A DNA stretch of 64,000 nucleotides. Origin: Pseudomonas syringae. GTDB lineage: Bacteria > Pseudomonadota > Gammaproteobacteria > Pseudomonadales > Pseudomonadaceae. The stretch lies in assembly GCF_023278085.1 (NCBI RefSeq), contig NZ_CP066265.1, forward strand, positions 4,536,501-4,600,500, in the 5' to 3' direction. Below, piece by piece: positions 18,443 to 28,187 of this stretch. The number at the start of each line of letters is the position of its first letter. Position 1 is the stretch's first letter. Under the pieces are notes generated by a model. It was not told the DNA's origin, did no database searches, and saw only the letters and a program-made list of their open reading frames with translations. The position numbers were made by a program, and so were the translations under genes.

Positions 18443-18954
18443 GGGGTGACCCCGATGCGCGAGACCAGCTTGAAGCTTTGAGGTGGCGGCGTGACGGCCG
18501 TATTGCCTGTTGCCTGATTGCTCGCACCGGCGGCACGTGTGTCGCTCCAGCCAACGGTAATAGTCACCAACGTAGAGTCACTGACCACAATGCTGCCCGT
18601 TCCGCTCGTGTTTGCAAAATTAATGATATTGGCTCTGAAATCAGACAGATCCTGATCTCTGGCCTTGTTCAGGTTAGCAACCGGGGCCAAATCCAGACTT
18701 GCCAAACCATAAGTCGCCAACACATTGGTCGTCCCATTGGCACTCGCATTGCCATCAACGTTGGCGCGAATACGGTCCATCATGTCGTAGGCAATGAAGC
18801 TGGCCTGGCTGCTCATGGTCGAGCTGTCTGTGTATTTGAGCGCGTTGAGCTGAATAGCCGCAGCCCCTAACAGCCCGATAGCCAGGATCAGTACCGAAAC
18901 CAGCACCTCGATCAAGGTCATGCCGGCCTGGCGATGTCGGGTTTTATAAAGCAT
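18439..18954 (-). CDS. pilV: PilV minor pilin
   Basis: 171 aa from the ATG at 18954, whose A overlaps the last base of the fimU stop. This start gives the leader MLYKTRHRQAG^MTLIEVLVSVLILAIGLLG with Gly at -1 and Glu at +5. A 13-residue longer version exists in frame but would lie inside fimU. The helix is followed by LNALKYTDSSTMSSQASFIAYDMMDRIRAN-like sequence, the PilV/GspI-type pattern. It belongs to the fimU-pilV-pilW-pilX-pilY1-pilE operon. Confidence 0.9.
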   Translation of the reverse strand: MLYKTRHRQAGMTLIEVLVSVLILAIGLLGAAAIQLNALKYTDSSTMSSQASFIAYDMMDRIRANVDGNASANGTTNVLATYGLASLDLAPVANLNKARDQDLSDFRANIINFANTSGTGSIVVSDSTLVTITVGWSDTRAAGASNQATGNTAVTPPPQSFKLVSRIGVTP

Positions 18955-19427
18955 CAGCAGTTTCCACCGAGGACAATCCGTCCGGTCAGGCAAATACTCA
19001 TGGTTTTGATCGTGCTGCCTCGGGTGTAGGTCATGGTTACCGCCGAAGCCGGGGCAATCAGCCCGCCCAGATTATTGAAATCAAATGCCGCTACGTTAGG
19101 GTTCGTTACCAGCGCTCCCCCGCTGCTCATGGCGGCCACTGTGCGAAGCGCAGTAGGCGGTGTCTTGGTGTCGGAAGCCAGATACACCTGCAATTCGCCG
19201 GTCCAGGCGGTTCCGCTGGTCGGTGCAATTCGCACTGTCACTCCCCTGTTTATCGCCTCAAGCCGCGCATAGTTGAGCGCGCGCTGCAAATCACTGACTT
19301 CGGTATCGGCCTTGTTGCTCTGGATGGAGCTGGTGAAATTCGGGATCGCGATAGCCGCCAGGATGCCCACCAGGGACACAGTGACTAACAATTCGATGAG
19401 GCTGAATCCCTTGGCTATATGACGCAT
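18954..19427 (-). CDS. fimU: FimU minor pilin (first gene of the minor pilin operon)
   Basis: 157 aa. The leader MRHIAKG^[24 protein letters not shown] is a textbook prepilin site with Glu at +5. The remainder fits the FimT/FimU (GspH) fold, with cysteines near the C-terminus (SICLTGRIVLGGNC). A strong Shine-Dalgarno (TAGGAGAC) precedes the ATG. It opens the operon, and the 131 bases to divergent fimT hold the likely operon promoter and an AlgR-box-like site. FimU couples the tip complex to the shaft. Confidence 0.88.
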   Translation of the reverse strand: MRHIAKGFSLIELLVTVSLVGILAAIAIPNFTSSIQSNKADTEVSDLQRALNYARLEAINRGVTVRIAPTSGTAWTGELQVYLASDTKTPPTALRTVAAMSSGGALVTNPNVAAFDFNNLGGLIAPASAVTMTYTRGSTIKTMSICLTGRIVLGGNC

Positions 19428-19508
19428 TGAGTGTCTCCTAGACGTTATGACTATAAGGCAGCAACGCCGCAGGAAAATCCATAGCGAGACGTACGGTTGT
19501 TTTGCGAC

Positions 19509-19517
19509 GACGAACGC
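19509..19517 (-). promoter_or_regulatory. AlgR-box-like site upstream of fimU
   Basis: The minus strand reads GCGTTCGTC, 8 of 9 matching the AlgR box CCGTTCGTC, about 82-90 bases upstream of the fimU ATG. In P. aeruginosa the FimS/AlgR system activates the fimU-pilE operon, so position and role fit. A 9-base match can occur by chance; confidence is moderate. Confidence 0.45.
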
Positions 19518-19558
19518 CCGCAGGGTTCTGAAACGGCGTTTTCCAGGGAGGAAAGCAC

Positions 19559-20059
19559 ATGAAGCATGCAGGGTTCACACTGGTCGAATTACTCATCGTC
19601 GTGGCACTGATCGCCATTCTCGCCAACATCGCAACACCTTCTTTCAAGGAACTGATCGAATCGAATCGGGGGCTCGCAACGGCTCAGGAGCTGGCCAGCG
19701 GCATCCGCTCGGCAAGAGTCGCCGCGATCACGCGCAATCAGATCGTGACCATTCACGCCATCGAGCAAGACTGGAGCAATGGCTGGCGGATCATACTCGA
19801 CGCAGATGGCAAAGGGCCGGACGAAAACGATACGTTGTTGGTGGAACGCGCCAATGACGGCAAGACACAAGTTGCTGGCAGCCCGAGGCGAGCCAGACAG
19901 CTGAGTTTCAATGGTCTGGGAGGCCTGCGGGGCAGGACCAACGATACGTTGCATGTTTGCGTCAAGGACCAGCCGGTCAGCCGCTATCGCGTGATAGTGG
20001 CGGCCACCGGCCGGGTCAGGATCGAAGACACAAAACGGGAAACAGCCCTGTGTGGCTGA
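19559..20059 (+). CDS. fimT: FimT minor pilin-like protein
   Basis: 166 aa. The leader MKHAG^FTLVELLIVVALIAILANIATPSF is a prepilin signal with Glu at +5, followed by a GspH/FimT-type domain (SARVAAITRNQIVTIHAIEQ, SFNGLGG). It has a good Shine-Dalgarno (GGGAGGAAAG). It is divergent from fimU and converges on ispH with 6 bases between stops. FimT of some species binds DNA for natural transformation through C-terminal cationic residues. Here the tail (TGRVRIEDTKRETALCG) has some basic residues, but a DNA-binding role is open. Confidence 0.85.
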   Translation: MKHAGFTLVELLIVVALIAILANIATPSFKELIESNRGLATAQELASGIRSARVAAITRNQIVTIHAIEQDWSNGWRIILDADGKGPDENDTLLVERANDGKTQVAGSPRRARQLSFNGLGGLRGRTNDTLHVCVKDQPVSRYRVIVAATGRVRIEDTKRETALCG

Positions 20060-20065
20060 GCGCTG

Positions 20066-21013
20066 TCAGAGCAGCGACTTGACGCGCAGCTCTTTGGGCA
20101 TCGAGAAGGTGATGTTCTCTTCGCGACCCGCCAGCTCATCCGCGCCGGTCGCGCCCCAGGCATGCAACTGCTGAATCACGCCACGCACCAGCACTTCCGG
20201 CGCCGATGCACCGGCGGTGATGCCGATCTGTTGCACGCCGTCGAACCAGCTCTGCTGCATGTCTTCGGCACCATCGATCAGGTACGCCGGGGTGGCCATG
20301 CGCTCGGCCAGTTCGCGAAGACGGTTGGAATTGGAGCTGTTCGGGCTGCCCACTACCAGTACCACGTCGCACTCATCGGCCAGTTGCTTGACGGCGTCCT
20401 GACGGTTTTGTGTGGCGTAGCAGATGTCGTCCTTGCGCGGCCCGCCAATGGCCGGGAAACGCATGCGCAAGGCATCGATGACACGACTGGTGTCGTCCAT
20501 CGACAAGGTGGTCTGGGTCACGAAGGCCAGCGAGTCCGGGTTGCGGACCTGTAACTTCGCGACGTCACTTTCGTCCTCGACCAGATAGATCGCGCCGCCA
20601 TTGCTGGCGTCGTACTGGCCCATGGTGCCTTCGACTTCCGGGTGACCGGCGTGGCCGATCAGAATGCACTCGCGACCGTCCCGACTGTAGCGGGCGACCT
20701 CGATATGTACTTTGGTGACCAGCGGGCAGGTGGCATCGAACACCTTCAGGCCACGGCCTGCGGCTTCTGTGCGCACGGCCTGGGAAACACCGTGGGCGCT
20801 GAAGATAACGATGACGTCGTCAGGCACCTGGTCCAGCTCTTCGACGAAGATCGCACCGCGAGAGCGCAGGTCTTCGACGACAAATTTGTTGTGAACGACT
20901 TCATGGCGCACGTAGATCGGCGGACCAAACACTTCCAGGGCACGATTGACGATTTCGATCGCGCGGTCCACTCCGGCACAGAAGCCGCGGGGGTTGGCGA
21001 GTTTGATTTGCAT
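20066..21013 (-). CDS. ispH: IspH 4-hydroxy-3-methylbut-2-enyl diphosphate reductase
   Basis: 315 aa. Iron-sulphur enzyme of the last MEP-pathway step, making IPP and DMAPP for isoprenoids. The three cluster cysteines are visible in [24 protein letters not shown] and [11 protein letters not shown]. The catalytic Glu region and [10 protein letters not shown] phosphate-binding motif are present. I chose the ATG at 21013 ([12 protein letters not shown]) because GAGG lies 6 bases before it, while the start 12 bases upstream lacks one. It is the last gene of the murJ-ribF-ileS-lspA-fkpB-ispH run. Confidence 0.96.
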   Translation of the reverse strand: MQIKLANPRGFCAGVDRAIEIVNRALEVFGPPIYVRHEVVHNKFVVEDLRSRGAIFVEELDQVPDDVIVIFSAHGVSQAVRTEAAGRGLKVFDATCPLVTKVHIEVARYSRDGRECILIGHAGHPEVEGTMGQYDASNGGAIYLVEDESDVAKLQVRNPDSLAFVTQTTLSMDDTSRVIDALRMRFPAIGGPRKDDICYATQNRQDAVKQLADECDVVLVVGSPNSSNSNRLRELAERMATPAYLIDGAEDMQQSWFDGVQQIGITAGASAPEVLVRGVIQQLHAWGATGADELAGREENITFSMPKELRVKSLL

Positions 21014-21084
21014 GCTGTGCCTCATGGTTACGTGCGGAGTTACGTGCGGAGCAGCCCGGCCGAAGCCGGGCTTGATGGCGGAGA

Positions 21085-21561
21085 TCAGGAAGCCAGAATC
21101 GCCTTTACTTCGAAGATTTCCACTTCGAAGCTCAGGGTCTTGCCCGCCAGCGGGTGGTTGAAGTCAATGGTGACCTGCTCGTCATCGAATGCTTTCACCA
21201 CGCCGGGCAACTCGGTGTTGGCCGCATCATTGAAGATCACCAGCAACCCTTCGGACAGTTCCATGCCCACAAACTGCGAGCGTGGCATGATCTGTACGTT
21301 TTGTGGGTTGGGCTGACCAAAGGCGTTTTCCGGTGGAATCTGCACGGTCTTTTTATCGCCCGCCTTGAAACCGAAAATAGCCATTTCGAAACCGGGCAGC
21401 AAGTTGCCGTCGCCGACCTTGAACGTGGCCGGCGCCTTTTCGAAGGTGCTGTCGACGGTGTCGCCGTTTTCCAGACGCAGGGCGAAATGCAAGGTGACCT
21501 GCGTGTTCTGACCGATACGCAGTTCGCCTGCCGAGCCTTGAGTCGACGTCTGTTCAGTCAT
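21085..21561 (-). CDS. fkpB: FkpB (SlpA) FKBP-type peptidyl-prolyl isomerase
   Basis: 158 aa, SlyD/FkpB-type. The FKBP core ([35 protein letters not shown]) is interrupted by the IF chaperone insert typical of SlyD-like enzymes ([20 protein letters not shown]). It lacks the histidine-rich metal tail of SlyD, which marks FkpB/SlpA. The ATG at 21561 overlaps the lspA stop by 8 bases. The same lspA-fkpB-ispH order occurs in many gamma-proteobacteria. It is cytoplasmic and likely a folding helper. Confidence 0.93.
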   Translation of the reverse strand: MTEQTSTQGSAGELRIGQNTQVTLHFALRLENGDTVDSTFEKAPATFKVGDGNLLPGFEMAIFGFKAGDKKTVQIPPENAFGQPNPQNVQIMPRSQFVGMELSEGLLVIFNDAANTELPGVVKAFDDEQVTIDFNHPLAGKTLSFEVEIFEVKAILAS

Positions 21562-22075
21562 TGACGGTTTCTCCGGTTTTCTTGCTCTTGAACATGTCCA
21601 GCGCCAGCATGATTGCACCGACGGTGATTGCACTGTCCGCGACGTTGAAGGCCGGGAAATACCAGCGGTTTTCCCAGTGAACCAGAATGAAGTCGATCAC
21701 ATGACCCAGTACGATGCGGTCATAGAGATTACCCAACGCGCCGCCCAGCACCAGCGCCAGCGCAATGGCCAGCCAGGTGTCATCGCGACCGAGACGCTTG
21801 AGCCAGACCACCAGTACCGCGCTGACTACAATCGCGATCAGGGCGAACAACCAGCGCTGCCAACCGGCACCATCTGCCAGAAAGCTGAAGGCAGCACCCG
21901 TGTTGTAGGCCAGGGTCCAGCTGAAGATATCCGGGATCACCACGATCTGCTGATACAGGCTCAACGAATTCTCGAAGTAATACTTGCTGGCCTGGTCTAT
22001 CACCACAATCAGCACGGTCAACCACAGCCAGGCCAGACGGCCAAACGAGGCGTTAGGCAACGATGTGTCACGCAT
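21554..22075 (-). CDS. lspA: LspA lipoprotein signal peptidase II
   Basis: 173 aa inner-membrane aspartic protease that cleaves prolipoprotein signal peptides after Lgt modification. Four membrane helices are visible. The catalytic aspartates fall in the conserved stretches [19 protein letters not shown] and [11 protein letters not shown]. The ATG at 22075 lies 8 bases inside ileS, giving translational coupling. The window encodes several clients (BamD, the RND adaptor, the small lipoprotein at 41810). Confidence 0.95.
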   Translation of the reverse strand: MRDTSLPNASFGRLAWLWLTVLIVVIDQASKYYFENSLSLYQQIVVIPDIFSWTLAYNTGAAFSFLADGAGWQRWLFALIAIVVSAVLVVWLKRLGRDDTWLAIALALVLGGALGNLYDRIVLGHVIDFILVHWENRWYFPAFNVADSAITVGAIMLALDMFKSKKTGETVND

Positions 22076-24899
22076 AGTGACGCACCTCGCCAGCACCGCT
22101 GATGTTGTCTACGCAACGGCCGCAGATTTCCGGATGCTCGGGGTTCACACCAACGTCCTCGCGGTGATGCCAGCAACGGGCACACTTGGCATGGCTGGAC
22201 TTGACCACTTTCAGTTTCAGACCCGCCACGTCGGTGACCACCGCATCAGCCGGAGCCGACACGAACGGTGCCACACTGGCGGTCGAGGTGATCAGCACGA
22301 AACGCAGTTCGTTGCTCAGTTTCGACAGGTCAGCGACCAGTGAGTCTTCTGCGTACAAGGTCACTTCAGCCTGCAGGTTGCCGCCAATGGCCTTGGCCGC
22401 GCGCAGGTTTTCCATTTCCTTGTTGACCGAGGTCTTCACCGCCATGATCCGCTCCCAGTAGGCACGGTCCATGTCGAACTCGGCAGGCATCTCGGTCAGG
22501 CCTTCGTACCAGGTGTTTAGCATCACCGATTCGTTGCGCTCGCCCGGCAGGAACTGCCACAGCTCGTCGGCGGTGAACGCCAGGATCGGCGCGATCCAGC
22601 GTACCAGCGCTTCGGAGATGTGGAACAGCGCGGTCTGGCAGGAGCGACGCGCAGTGCTGTCGGCAGCCGTGGTGTACTGACGATCCTTGATGATGTCCAG
22701 ATAGAAGCCACCCAGCTCCTGCACGCAGAAGTTGTGGATCTTCGAGTACACGTTCCAGAAGCGGTATTCGCCGTAATGCTCTTGCAGCTCGCGCTGCAGC
22801 AGCAGGGTGCGGTCCACGGCCCAGCGGTCCAGCGCGAGCATTTCTTCGGCTGGCAGGATGTCGGTCGCCGGGTTGAAGCCCGTCAGGTTCGAAAGCAGAA
22901 AACGTGCAGTGTTGCGGATACGCCGATAGGCATCGGCGCTGCGCTGCAGGATCTGATCGGAAACTGCCATTTCGCCCGAATAGTCAGTCGCCGAAACCCA
23001 CAGGCGCATGATGTCTGCACCCAGCGAATCGTTGACCTTCTGCGGCGCGACTACGTTGTTCAGCGACTTGGACATCTTGCGACCGTTCTCGTCGACCACA
23101 AACCCGTGGGTCAGCAGTTCGCGATACGGTGCGTGGTCGTCCAGCATGCAACCGGTCAGCAGCGACGAGTGGAACCAGCCGCGGTGCTGGTCGGAACCTT
23201 CCAGGTACAGGTCGGCACGCGGACCGCTTTCATGGCCCATCGGGTGCGAACCGCGCAGTACATGCCAGTGCGTAGTGCCCGAGTCAAACCAGACGTCCAG
23301 GGTGTCGGAGATCTTGTCGTACTTGCCGGCTTCGTCACCCAGCAACTCGCTGGCGTCCAGCTTGAACCAGGCTTCGATGCCTTCTTTCTCGACGCGCTGG
23401 GCCACTTCTTCCATCAGCTCGACGGTACGCGGGTGCAGGTCGCCGCTTTCCTTGTGCAGGAAGAACGGGATCGGCACGCCCCAGTTGCGCTGACGCGAGA
23501 TGCACCAGTCAGGACGGTTGGCGATCATCGAGTGCAGACGCGCCTGACCCCAGGCCGGTACGAATTCGGTGTCTTCGATGGCCTTGACCGCACGCTTGCG
23601 CAGCGTTTCGCCGCTTTCAGGCTGCTTGTCCATGCCCACGAACCACTGCGCGGTGGCGCGGTAGATCAGTGGCGACTTGTGACGCCAGCAGTGCATGTAG
23701 CTGTGGCTGATGGTTTCGGTGTCCATCAGGCTGCCGACTTCGACCAGCTTGTCGATGATGTTCTGGTTGGCCTTGAAGATGAACTGGCCACCGAAAAACT
23801 CCAGCGACTCGACATACACACCGTTGCTCTGCACCGGGCTGATGATGTCGTCGTTGCTGAGGCCGTACTGTTTGCAGATATTGAAGTCATCCACGCCATA
23901 GGCAGGCGAGCAGTGAACAATACCGGTGCCGGCACCCAGTTCGACGTATTCAGCCAGGTAGATCGGCGACAGACGGTCGTAGAACGGGTGGCGGAAATTG
24001 ATCAATTCCAGCGCCTGACCGGTGGTGGTCGCGATGACCGTGCCTTCCAGCTTGTAACGGGCCAGACAGCTTTCGACCAGCTCGGACGCCAGCACCAGCA
24101 GTTTGTCGCCGACATCGACCAGCGAGTACTCGAACTCCGGGTGAACGTTCAGCGCCTGGTTGGCCGGAATGGTCCAGGGCGTAGTGGTCCAGATGACGAT
24201 GGACGCAGGCTTGCCCAGCGACGGCAGACCGAAAGCTGCGGCCAGCTTGGCCTCGTCGGCAATCGGGAACGCGACGTCGATGGTCGAGGATTTCTTGTCC
24301 TGGTATTCGACCTCGGCTTCGGCCAACGCCGATCCGCAGTCGAAACACCAGTTGACCGGCTTCAGGCCCTTGAAGACGAAACCGCCCTTGACCATCTCGG
24401 CCAGCGCACGAATTTCCCCGGCTTCGTTGGCGAAATTCATGGTCAGGTACGGATTGCTCCAGTCGCCCAGCACGCCCAGACGGATGAACTCGGACTTCTG
24501 GCCTTCGATCTGTTCGGCGGCATAGGCGCGGCACAGCTCACGTGTGCGATCGGCGGACAGGTTCTTGCCGTGGGTCACTTCGACCTTGTGTTCAATCGGC
24601 AGACCATGACAGTCCCAGCCCGGCACATAAGGGGCATCGAAGCCCGCCAGGGTCTTGGAACGCAGGATCATGTCCTTGAGAATCTTGTTGACCGCATGAC
24701 CGATGTGAATATTGCCGTTGGCGTACGGAGGACCGTCGTGCAGGACGAACTTGGGACGATCCTTGCCAATCTCGCGCAGCTTCTGGTACAGGCCAATGCT
24801 GTCCCAGCGCTGCAGAGTTTGCGGCTCGCGCTGGGGCAGGCCGGCCTTCATAGGGAAGGCGGTGTCCGGAAGGTTTAGCGTGGATTTGTAGTCGGTCAT
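22068..24899 (-). CDS. ileS: Isoleucyl-tRNA synthetase
   Basis: 943 aa class I synthetase of the bacterial IleS type. The HIGH signature appears as NIHIGHA (near residue 60) and KMSKS near residues 608-612 ([12 protein letters not shown]). The CP1 editing domain lies between them ([16 protein letters not shown]). The C-terminal zinc finger reads CARCWHH...CGRCVDNI. It is charged with isoleucine proofreading in the cytoplasm. It overlaps lspA by 8 bases and follows ribF after 74 bases. No leader-type regulation was recognised. Confidence 0.97.
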   Translation of the reverse strand: MTDYKSTLNLPDTAFPMKAGLPQREPQTLQRWDSIGLYQKLREIGKDRPKFVLHDGPPYANGNIHIGHAVNKILKDMILRSKTLAGFDAPYVPGWDCHGLPIEHKVEVTHGKNLSADRTRELCRAYAAEQIEGQKSEFIRLGVLGDWSNPYLTMNFANEAGEIRALAEMVKGGFVFKGLKPVNWCFDCGSALAEAEVEYQDKKSSTIDVAFPIADEAKLAAAFGLPSLGKPASIVIWTTTPWTIPANQALNVHPEFEYSLVDVGDKLLVLASELVESCLARYKLEGTVIATTTGQALELINFRHPFYDRLSPIYLAEYVELGAGTGIVHCSPAYGVDDFNICKQYGLSNDDIISPVQSNGVYVESLEFFGGQFIFKANQNIIDKLVEVGSLMDTETISHSYMHCWRHKSPLIYRATAQWFVGMDKQPESGETLRKRAVKAIEDTEFVPAWGQARLHSMIANRPDWCISRQRNWGVPIPFFLHKESGDLHPRTVELMEEVAQRVEKEGIEAWFKLDASELLGDEAGKYDKISDTLDVWFDSGTTHWHVLRGSHPMGHESGPRADLYLEGSDQHRGWFHSSLLTGCMLDDHAPYRELLTHGFVVDENGRKMSKSLNNVVAPQKVNDSLGADIMRLWVSATDYSGEMAVSDQILQRSADAYRRIRNTARFLLSNLTGFNPATDILPAEEMLALDRWAVDRTLLLQRELQEHYGEYRFWNVYSKIHNFCVQELGGFYLDIIKDRQYTTAADSTARRSCQTALFHISEALVRWIAPILAFTADELWQFLPGERNESVMLNTWYEGLTEMPAEFDMDRAYWERIMAVKTSVNKEMENLRAAKAIGGNLQAEVTLYAEDSLVADLSKLSNELRFVLITSTASVAPFVSAPADAVVTDVAGLKLKVVKSSHAKCARCWHHREDVGVNPEHPEICGRCVDNISGAGEVRHYA

Positions 24900-24973
24900 T
24901 TCAGGCTCTTGGTTAGGCTATGCATGCAAAATGTCTGCGTTCGGTCGACTATTTTTGATACATGTCCATCAGG

Positions 24974-25900
24974 TTAACCATGCCAATGGGCACGGGCGGC
25001 GGCGACGTCCGCATTGATCGCCGTCTTGAGCGCCTCAAGCGAGGCAAAACGCTGCTCATCACGTAGCTTGTGGTGGAAAGCCACCGTTAAACGCCGGCCG
25101 TAAAGGTCGCCGGCAAAATCCAGAAGATGCACTTCAAGGTGGGCACTGCCATCGCCGGCCACGGTCGGGCGCACACCAATATTGGCAACCCCCGGCCAGG
25201 CCTTGCCGTCGATGTCCATGCTGACCAGGTAGACCCCGCTCAACGGCACGCGACGACGCTTGAGTTGCACGTTGGCGGTGGGCGTACCCAATTGCCGCGC
25301 CAGCTTCTGGCCATGCAATACCCGTCCGGTTATCTGGAACGGGCGACCCAGCATACGCTCGGCAAGGGCAAAATCCGATGCAGCCAGGGCTTTACGCACT
25401 TTGGTACTGCTGACGCGGATGCCATCGATCTCAACGGTCTGCGCCGCTTCCACGGTAAAACCATAGGTTGTGCCGGCCTGTTGCAGGAAGTCGAAGTCAC
25501 CGACCCGGTCAAAGCCAAAACGAAAATCGTCGCCCACTTCGAGGTGCTGAACACCCAGACCGTCGATCAGCACGGTTTCCACGAAACTCGCCGCGCTGAG
25601 TTTGCACAGACGCTGATTGAAGGACAGGCAAAGTACCCGGTCAACGCCCTCGGCTTCAAGCAGCTCGAGCTTGTCGCGCAAGCGGGCCAAACGTGCAGGC
25701 GCTGTCTGCGGCGCGAAAAACTCACGCGGCTGTGGCTCGAAAATCACCACGCAGCTGGGCACACCCAATTCGACGGCACGCTCGCGCAACCGCGCCAGGA
25801 TAGCCTGGTGGCCGCGGTGTACACCGTCGAAATTGCCAATCGTGGCGACGCAGCCCCGATGTTCGGGGCGCAGGTTGTGAAGGCCTCTAACCAGCTGCAT
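24974..25900 (-). CDS. ribF: RibF bifunctional riboflavin kinase / FAD synthetase
   Basis: 308 aa. The N-terminal FAD synthetase (nucleotidyltransferase) domain carries TIGNFDGVHRGHQAIL (GxFDGxHxGH). The C-terminal riboflavin kinase domain has GTPTANVQLKR and the GVANIGVRPTV motif. It converts riboflavin to FMN and FAD. The ATG at 25900 (MQLVRGLHNLRPEHRG) is the family start; the 39-codon upstream extension has no homology that I recognise. It follows murJ by 132 bases. FAD made here feeds enzymes such as ThiO. Confidence 0.95.
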   Translation of the reverse strand: MQLVRGLHNLRPEHRGCVATIGNFDGVHRGHQAILARLRERAVELGVPSCVVIFEPQPREFFAPQTAPARLARLRDKLELLEAEGVDRVLCLSFNQRLCKLSAASFVETVLIDGLGVQHLEVGDDFRFGFDRVGDFDFLQQAGTTYGFTVEAAQTVEIDGIRVSSTKVRKALAASDFALAERMLGRPFQITGRVLHGQKLARQLGTPTANVQLKRRRVPLSGVYLVSMDIDGKAWPGVANIGVRPTVAGDGSAHLEVHLLDFAGDLYGRRLTVAFHHKLRDEQRFASLEALKTAINADVAAARAHWHG

Positions 25901-26032
25901 AACGCACTTCTTGCTCATAAAGTGGCTGATTATAACCACACACGGCCGTGGACGACAGGCAACACGCCAAGACCGGACCCCGGTTCGTGGCGCGCAACGA
26001 AAAAAACCGACAGCCAACCGCTGTGCAGCGAC

Positions 26033-27571
26033 CTACATGACCGCCTTGCGAGCGAAATCCCGGAGGCGAAAGCCGAGTAACAGAAGCATTGCAAAATAGG
26101 TCACCACACCCGCTGCCACCAGCGCCCCGAGACGCACAAAGCGCTCAAGCATTTGCCCGTGGTCCCACGCGGGCATGAAATGCATCATCCCCAGCAGGAC
26201 GGCCGACATTACGCTGACTGCGACGACCAGCTTGAGCAGAAACTTCGTCCAGCCCGGCTGCGGCTGAAACAGCTGTTGCTTGCGCAACTGCCAGAACAGC
26301 AGGCCGGCGTTGATGCACGCACCTACGCTGATCGCCAGCGCCAGCCCTGCATGCTGCAATGGCACGATGAACGCAAGGTTGAGCAACTGCGTGACAATGA
26401 GGGTGAAGATCGCGATTTTCACCGGAGTGCGGATATTTTGCTGGGCATAAAAGCCGGGCGCCAGCACCTTGATCAGGATGATCCCCAGCAGCCCCACTGA
26501 ATAGGCGACCAGCGCACGCTGGGTCATGGCCGAGTCCAGCGCATCGAACTTGCCGTATTGAAACAGCGAAACGGTCAACGGTTCGGCGAGCAACCCCAGC
26601 GCCAGTGTGCAAGGCAGCACCAGCACAAAACACAGGCGCAGGCCCCAGTCGAGAATCCGTGAATACTCCTGGCGATCCCGCTGTGCGTAGGTCTTGGAAA
26701 GAATCGGCAGCAGAATCGTACCCAGCGCGACGCCCAGCACACCGGATGGCAATTCCATCAGTCGGTCGGCGTAGTACATCCACGACACCGAGCCGGCCAC
26801 GAGGAACGAGGCAAAAATCGTATTGATGATCAGAGAAATCTGACTGACGGAGACGCCGAGGATGGCGGGCAGCATCTGTTTCATGACCCGCCAGACGCCG
26901 GTATCGCGCAGATTCAGACGTGGCAGCACCAGCATGCCGATCTTTTTCAGATGCGGCAGCTGGTACAGCAGCTGTAGCAGGCCGCCGACCAGCACGGCCC
27001 AACCGAGCGCCATGACCGGCGGATCGAAATAAGGCGTCAGGAACAGGGCGAAGAAGATCATGCTGACATTGAGCAGCGTCGGCACAAATGCGGGCACCGA
27101 GAAGCGGTTCCAGGTGTTGAGGATCGCGCCGGCCATCGAGGACAGGGAGATCAGCAATATATAAGGAAAGGTCACGCGCAGCAGATCCGAGGTCAGCGCG
27201 AATTTTTCCGGCGTGTCGACAAAGCCTGGCGCTGTGGCCCAGATGACCCATGGCGCAAAAATAACCCCCAGCAGCGTCACCAGCGCCAGGGCCAGCGTCA
27301 GCAGCCCGGTCACGTAGGCGACAAACGTGCGGGTCGCCTCCTCGCCCTGCTGGCTCTTGTATTCGGCCAGAATCGGCACGAATGCCTGGGAAAAAGCCCC
27401 TTCGGCAAAAATGCGCCGCAGTAGATTGGGCAGTTTGAAGGCGATGAAAAACGCATCCGTTGCCATTCCGGCGCCGAAAGTACGCGCAATAATGGTGTCG
27501 CGAATAAAGCCCAGAACCCGCGAAACCATGGTGATAGAGCTGACGGCGGCAAGTGACTTGAGTAGATTCAT
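26033..27571 (-). CDS. murJ: MurJ lipid II flippase (MviN)
   Basis: 512 aa, 14 membrane helices of the MOP superfamily. It flips lipid II across the inner membrane for peptidoglycan synthesis. The N-terminus [33 protein letters not shown] is highly typical of MviN, with the conserved [10 protein letters not shown] loop, and FRRIFAEG-like sequence ([15 protein letters not shown]) confirms it. The ATG at 27571 is used; an extra 16 codons upstream look spurious. It is divergent from rpsT across 250 bases. Confidence 0.95.
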   Translation of the reverse strand: MNLLKSLAAVSSITMVSRVLGFIRDTIIARTFGAGMATDAFFIAFKLPNLLRRIFAEGAFSQAFVPILAEYKSQQGEEATRTFVAYVTGLLTLALALVTLLGVIFAPWVIWATAPGFVDTPEKFALTSDLLRVTFPYILLISLSSMAGAILNTWNRFSVPAFVPTLLNVSMIFFALFLTPYFDPPVMALGWAVLVGGLLQLLYQLPHLKKIGMLVLPRLNLRDTGVWRVMKQMLPAILGVSVSQISLIINTIFASFLVAGSVSWMYYADRLMELPSGVLGVALGTILLPILSKTYAQRDRQEYSRILDWGLRLCFVLVLPCTLALGLLAEPLTVSLFQYGKFDALDSAMTQRALVAYSVGLLGIILIKVLAPGFYAQQNIRTPVKIAIFTLIVTQLLNLAFIVPLQHAGLALAISVGACINAGLLFWQLRKQQLFQPQPGWTKFLLKLVVAVSVMSAVLLGMMHFMPAWDHGQMLERFVRLGALVAAGVVTYFAMLLLLGFRLRDFARKAVM

Positions 27572-27741
27572 GGAAAGAGTTGAGCGCCTTGGCAAAGGAT
27601 GGGCGATTAAGCCAGCCATTTATGCGATACTTCGCGCCGCAAAAACGCCCGAAGCAAAGGCCGCGAGTTTACAGGTCACAGGCCGGAAATAAATCCTCCG
27701 GTCAAATGTAGCAACCACTCAGCGGAACACCTTAACTGCCC

Positions 27742-27770
27742 TTGACAAGACTTCAACTCATCGGCATGAT
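27742..27770 (+). promoter_or_regulatory. Sigma-70 promoter of rpsT
   Basis: Perfect -35 TTGACA (27742-27747), 17-base spacer, -10-like CATGAT (27765-27770), giving a leader of about 45 bases before the rpsT GTG. Confidence 0.65.
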
Positions 27771-27821
27771 TCGCGGCCTATTTTGTTTGCTATTTCACAA
27801 AGTCTTTCGAGGAGCTCGACG

Positions 27822-28100
27822 GTGGCCAACACACCTTCCGCCAAAAAACGTGCAAAACAGGCTGAGAAGCGTCGCAGCCACAACGCCAGCCTGCGTTCCA
27901 TGGTTCGTACCTACATCAAGAATGTAGTTAAAGCCATTGACGCAAAAGACGCAGAAAAAGCGCAAGCCGCTTATGTTCTGGCTGTGCCTGTTATCGACCG
28001 TATGGCCGACAAAGGCATCATCCACAAGAACAAGGCTGCTCGCCATAAAGGTCGCTTGAACGGTCACATTAAGGCTCTGAGCCTTGCTGCTGCAGCCTAA
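27822..28100 (+). CDS. rpsT: 30S ribosomal protein S20
   Basis: 92 aa, basic, with sequence [19 protein letters not shown] at its start and the [18 protein letters not shown] tail of S20. The start is a GTG at 27822 behind a strong GAGGAG Shine-Dalgarno; non-ATG starts are well known for rpsT and linked to autogenous translational control in E. coli (UUG there). The gene is monocistronic, with its own promoter and a strong terminator. Confidence 0.97.
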   Translation: MANTPSAKKRAKQAEKRRSHNASLRSMVRTYIKNVVKAIDAKDAEKAQAAYVLAVPVIDRMADKGIIHKNKAARHKGRLNGHIKALSLAAAA

Positions 28101-28114
28101 GCGATCCGCTTGTT

Positions 28115-28142
28115 AAAAAACCGACCTCAGGGTCGGTTTTTT
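28115..28142 (+). terminator. rpsT intrinsic terminator
   Basis: AAAAAA-CCGACC-TCAG-GGTCGG-TTTTTT. It is symmetric in A and T tracts, so it can also stop transcription arriving from the repeat array side. Confidence 0.95.
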
Positions 28143-28187
28143 ATTGCCTGCAGGAAAGAGACAGGCACAAGAATATTCATCATGCCG

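Noticed and set aside
22620..24878. 752-codon open frame on the plus strand opposite ileS
   Set aside because: It is fully antisense to the clear IleRS gene; GC-rich third positions leave the opposite frame open. No family resemblance.
24900..24973. T-box leader before ileS
   Set aside because: Only 74 bases with no T-box sequence; such leaders are not expected in this lineage.
25901..26032. FMN riboswitch before ribF
   Set aside because: The murJ-ribF gap is only 132 bases and shows none of the conserved RFN element blocks; ribF lies in an operon.
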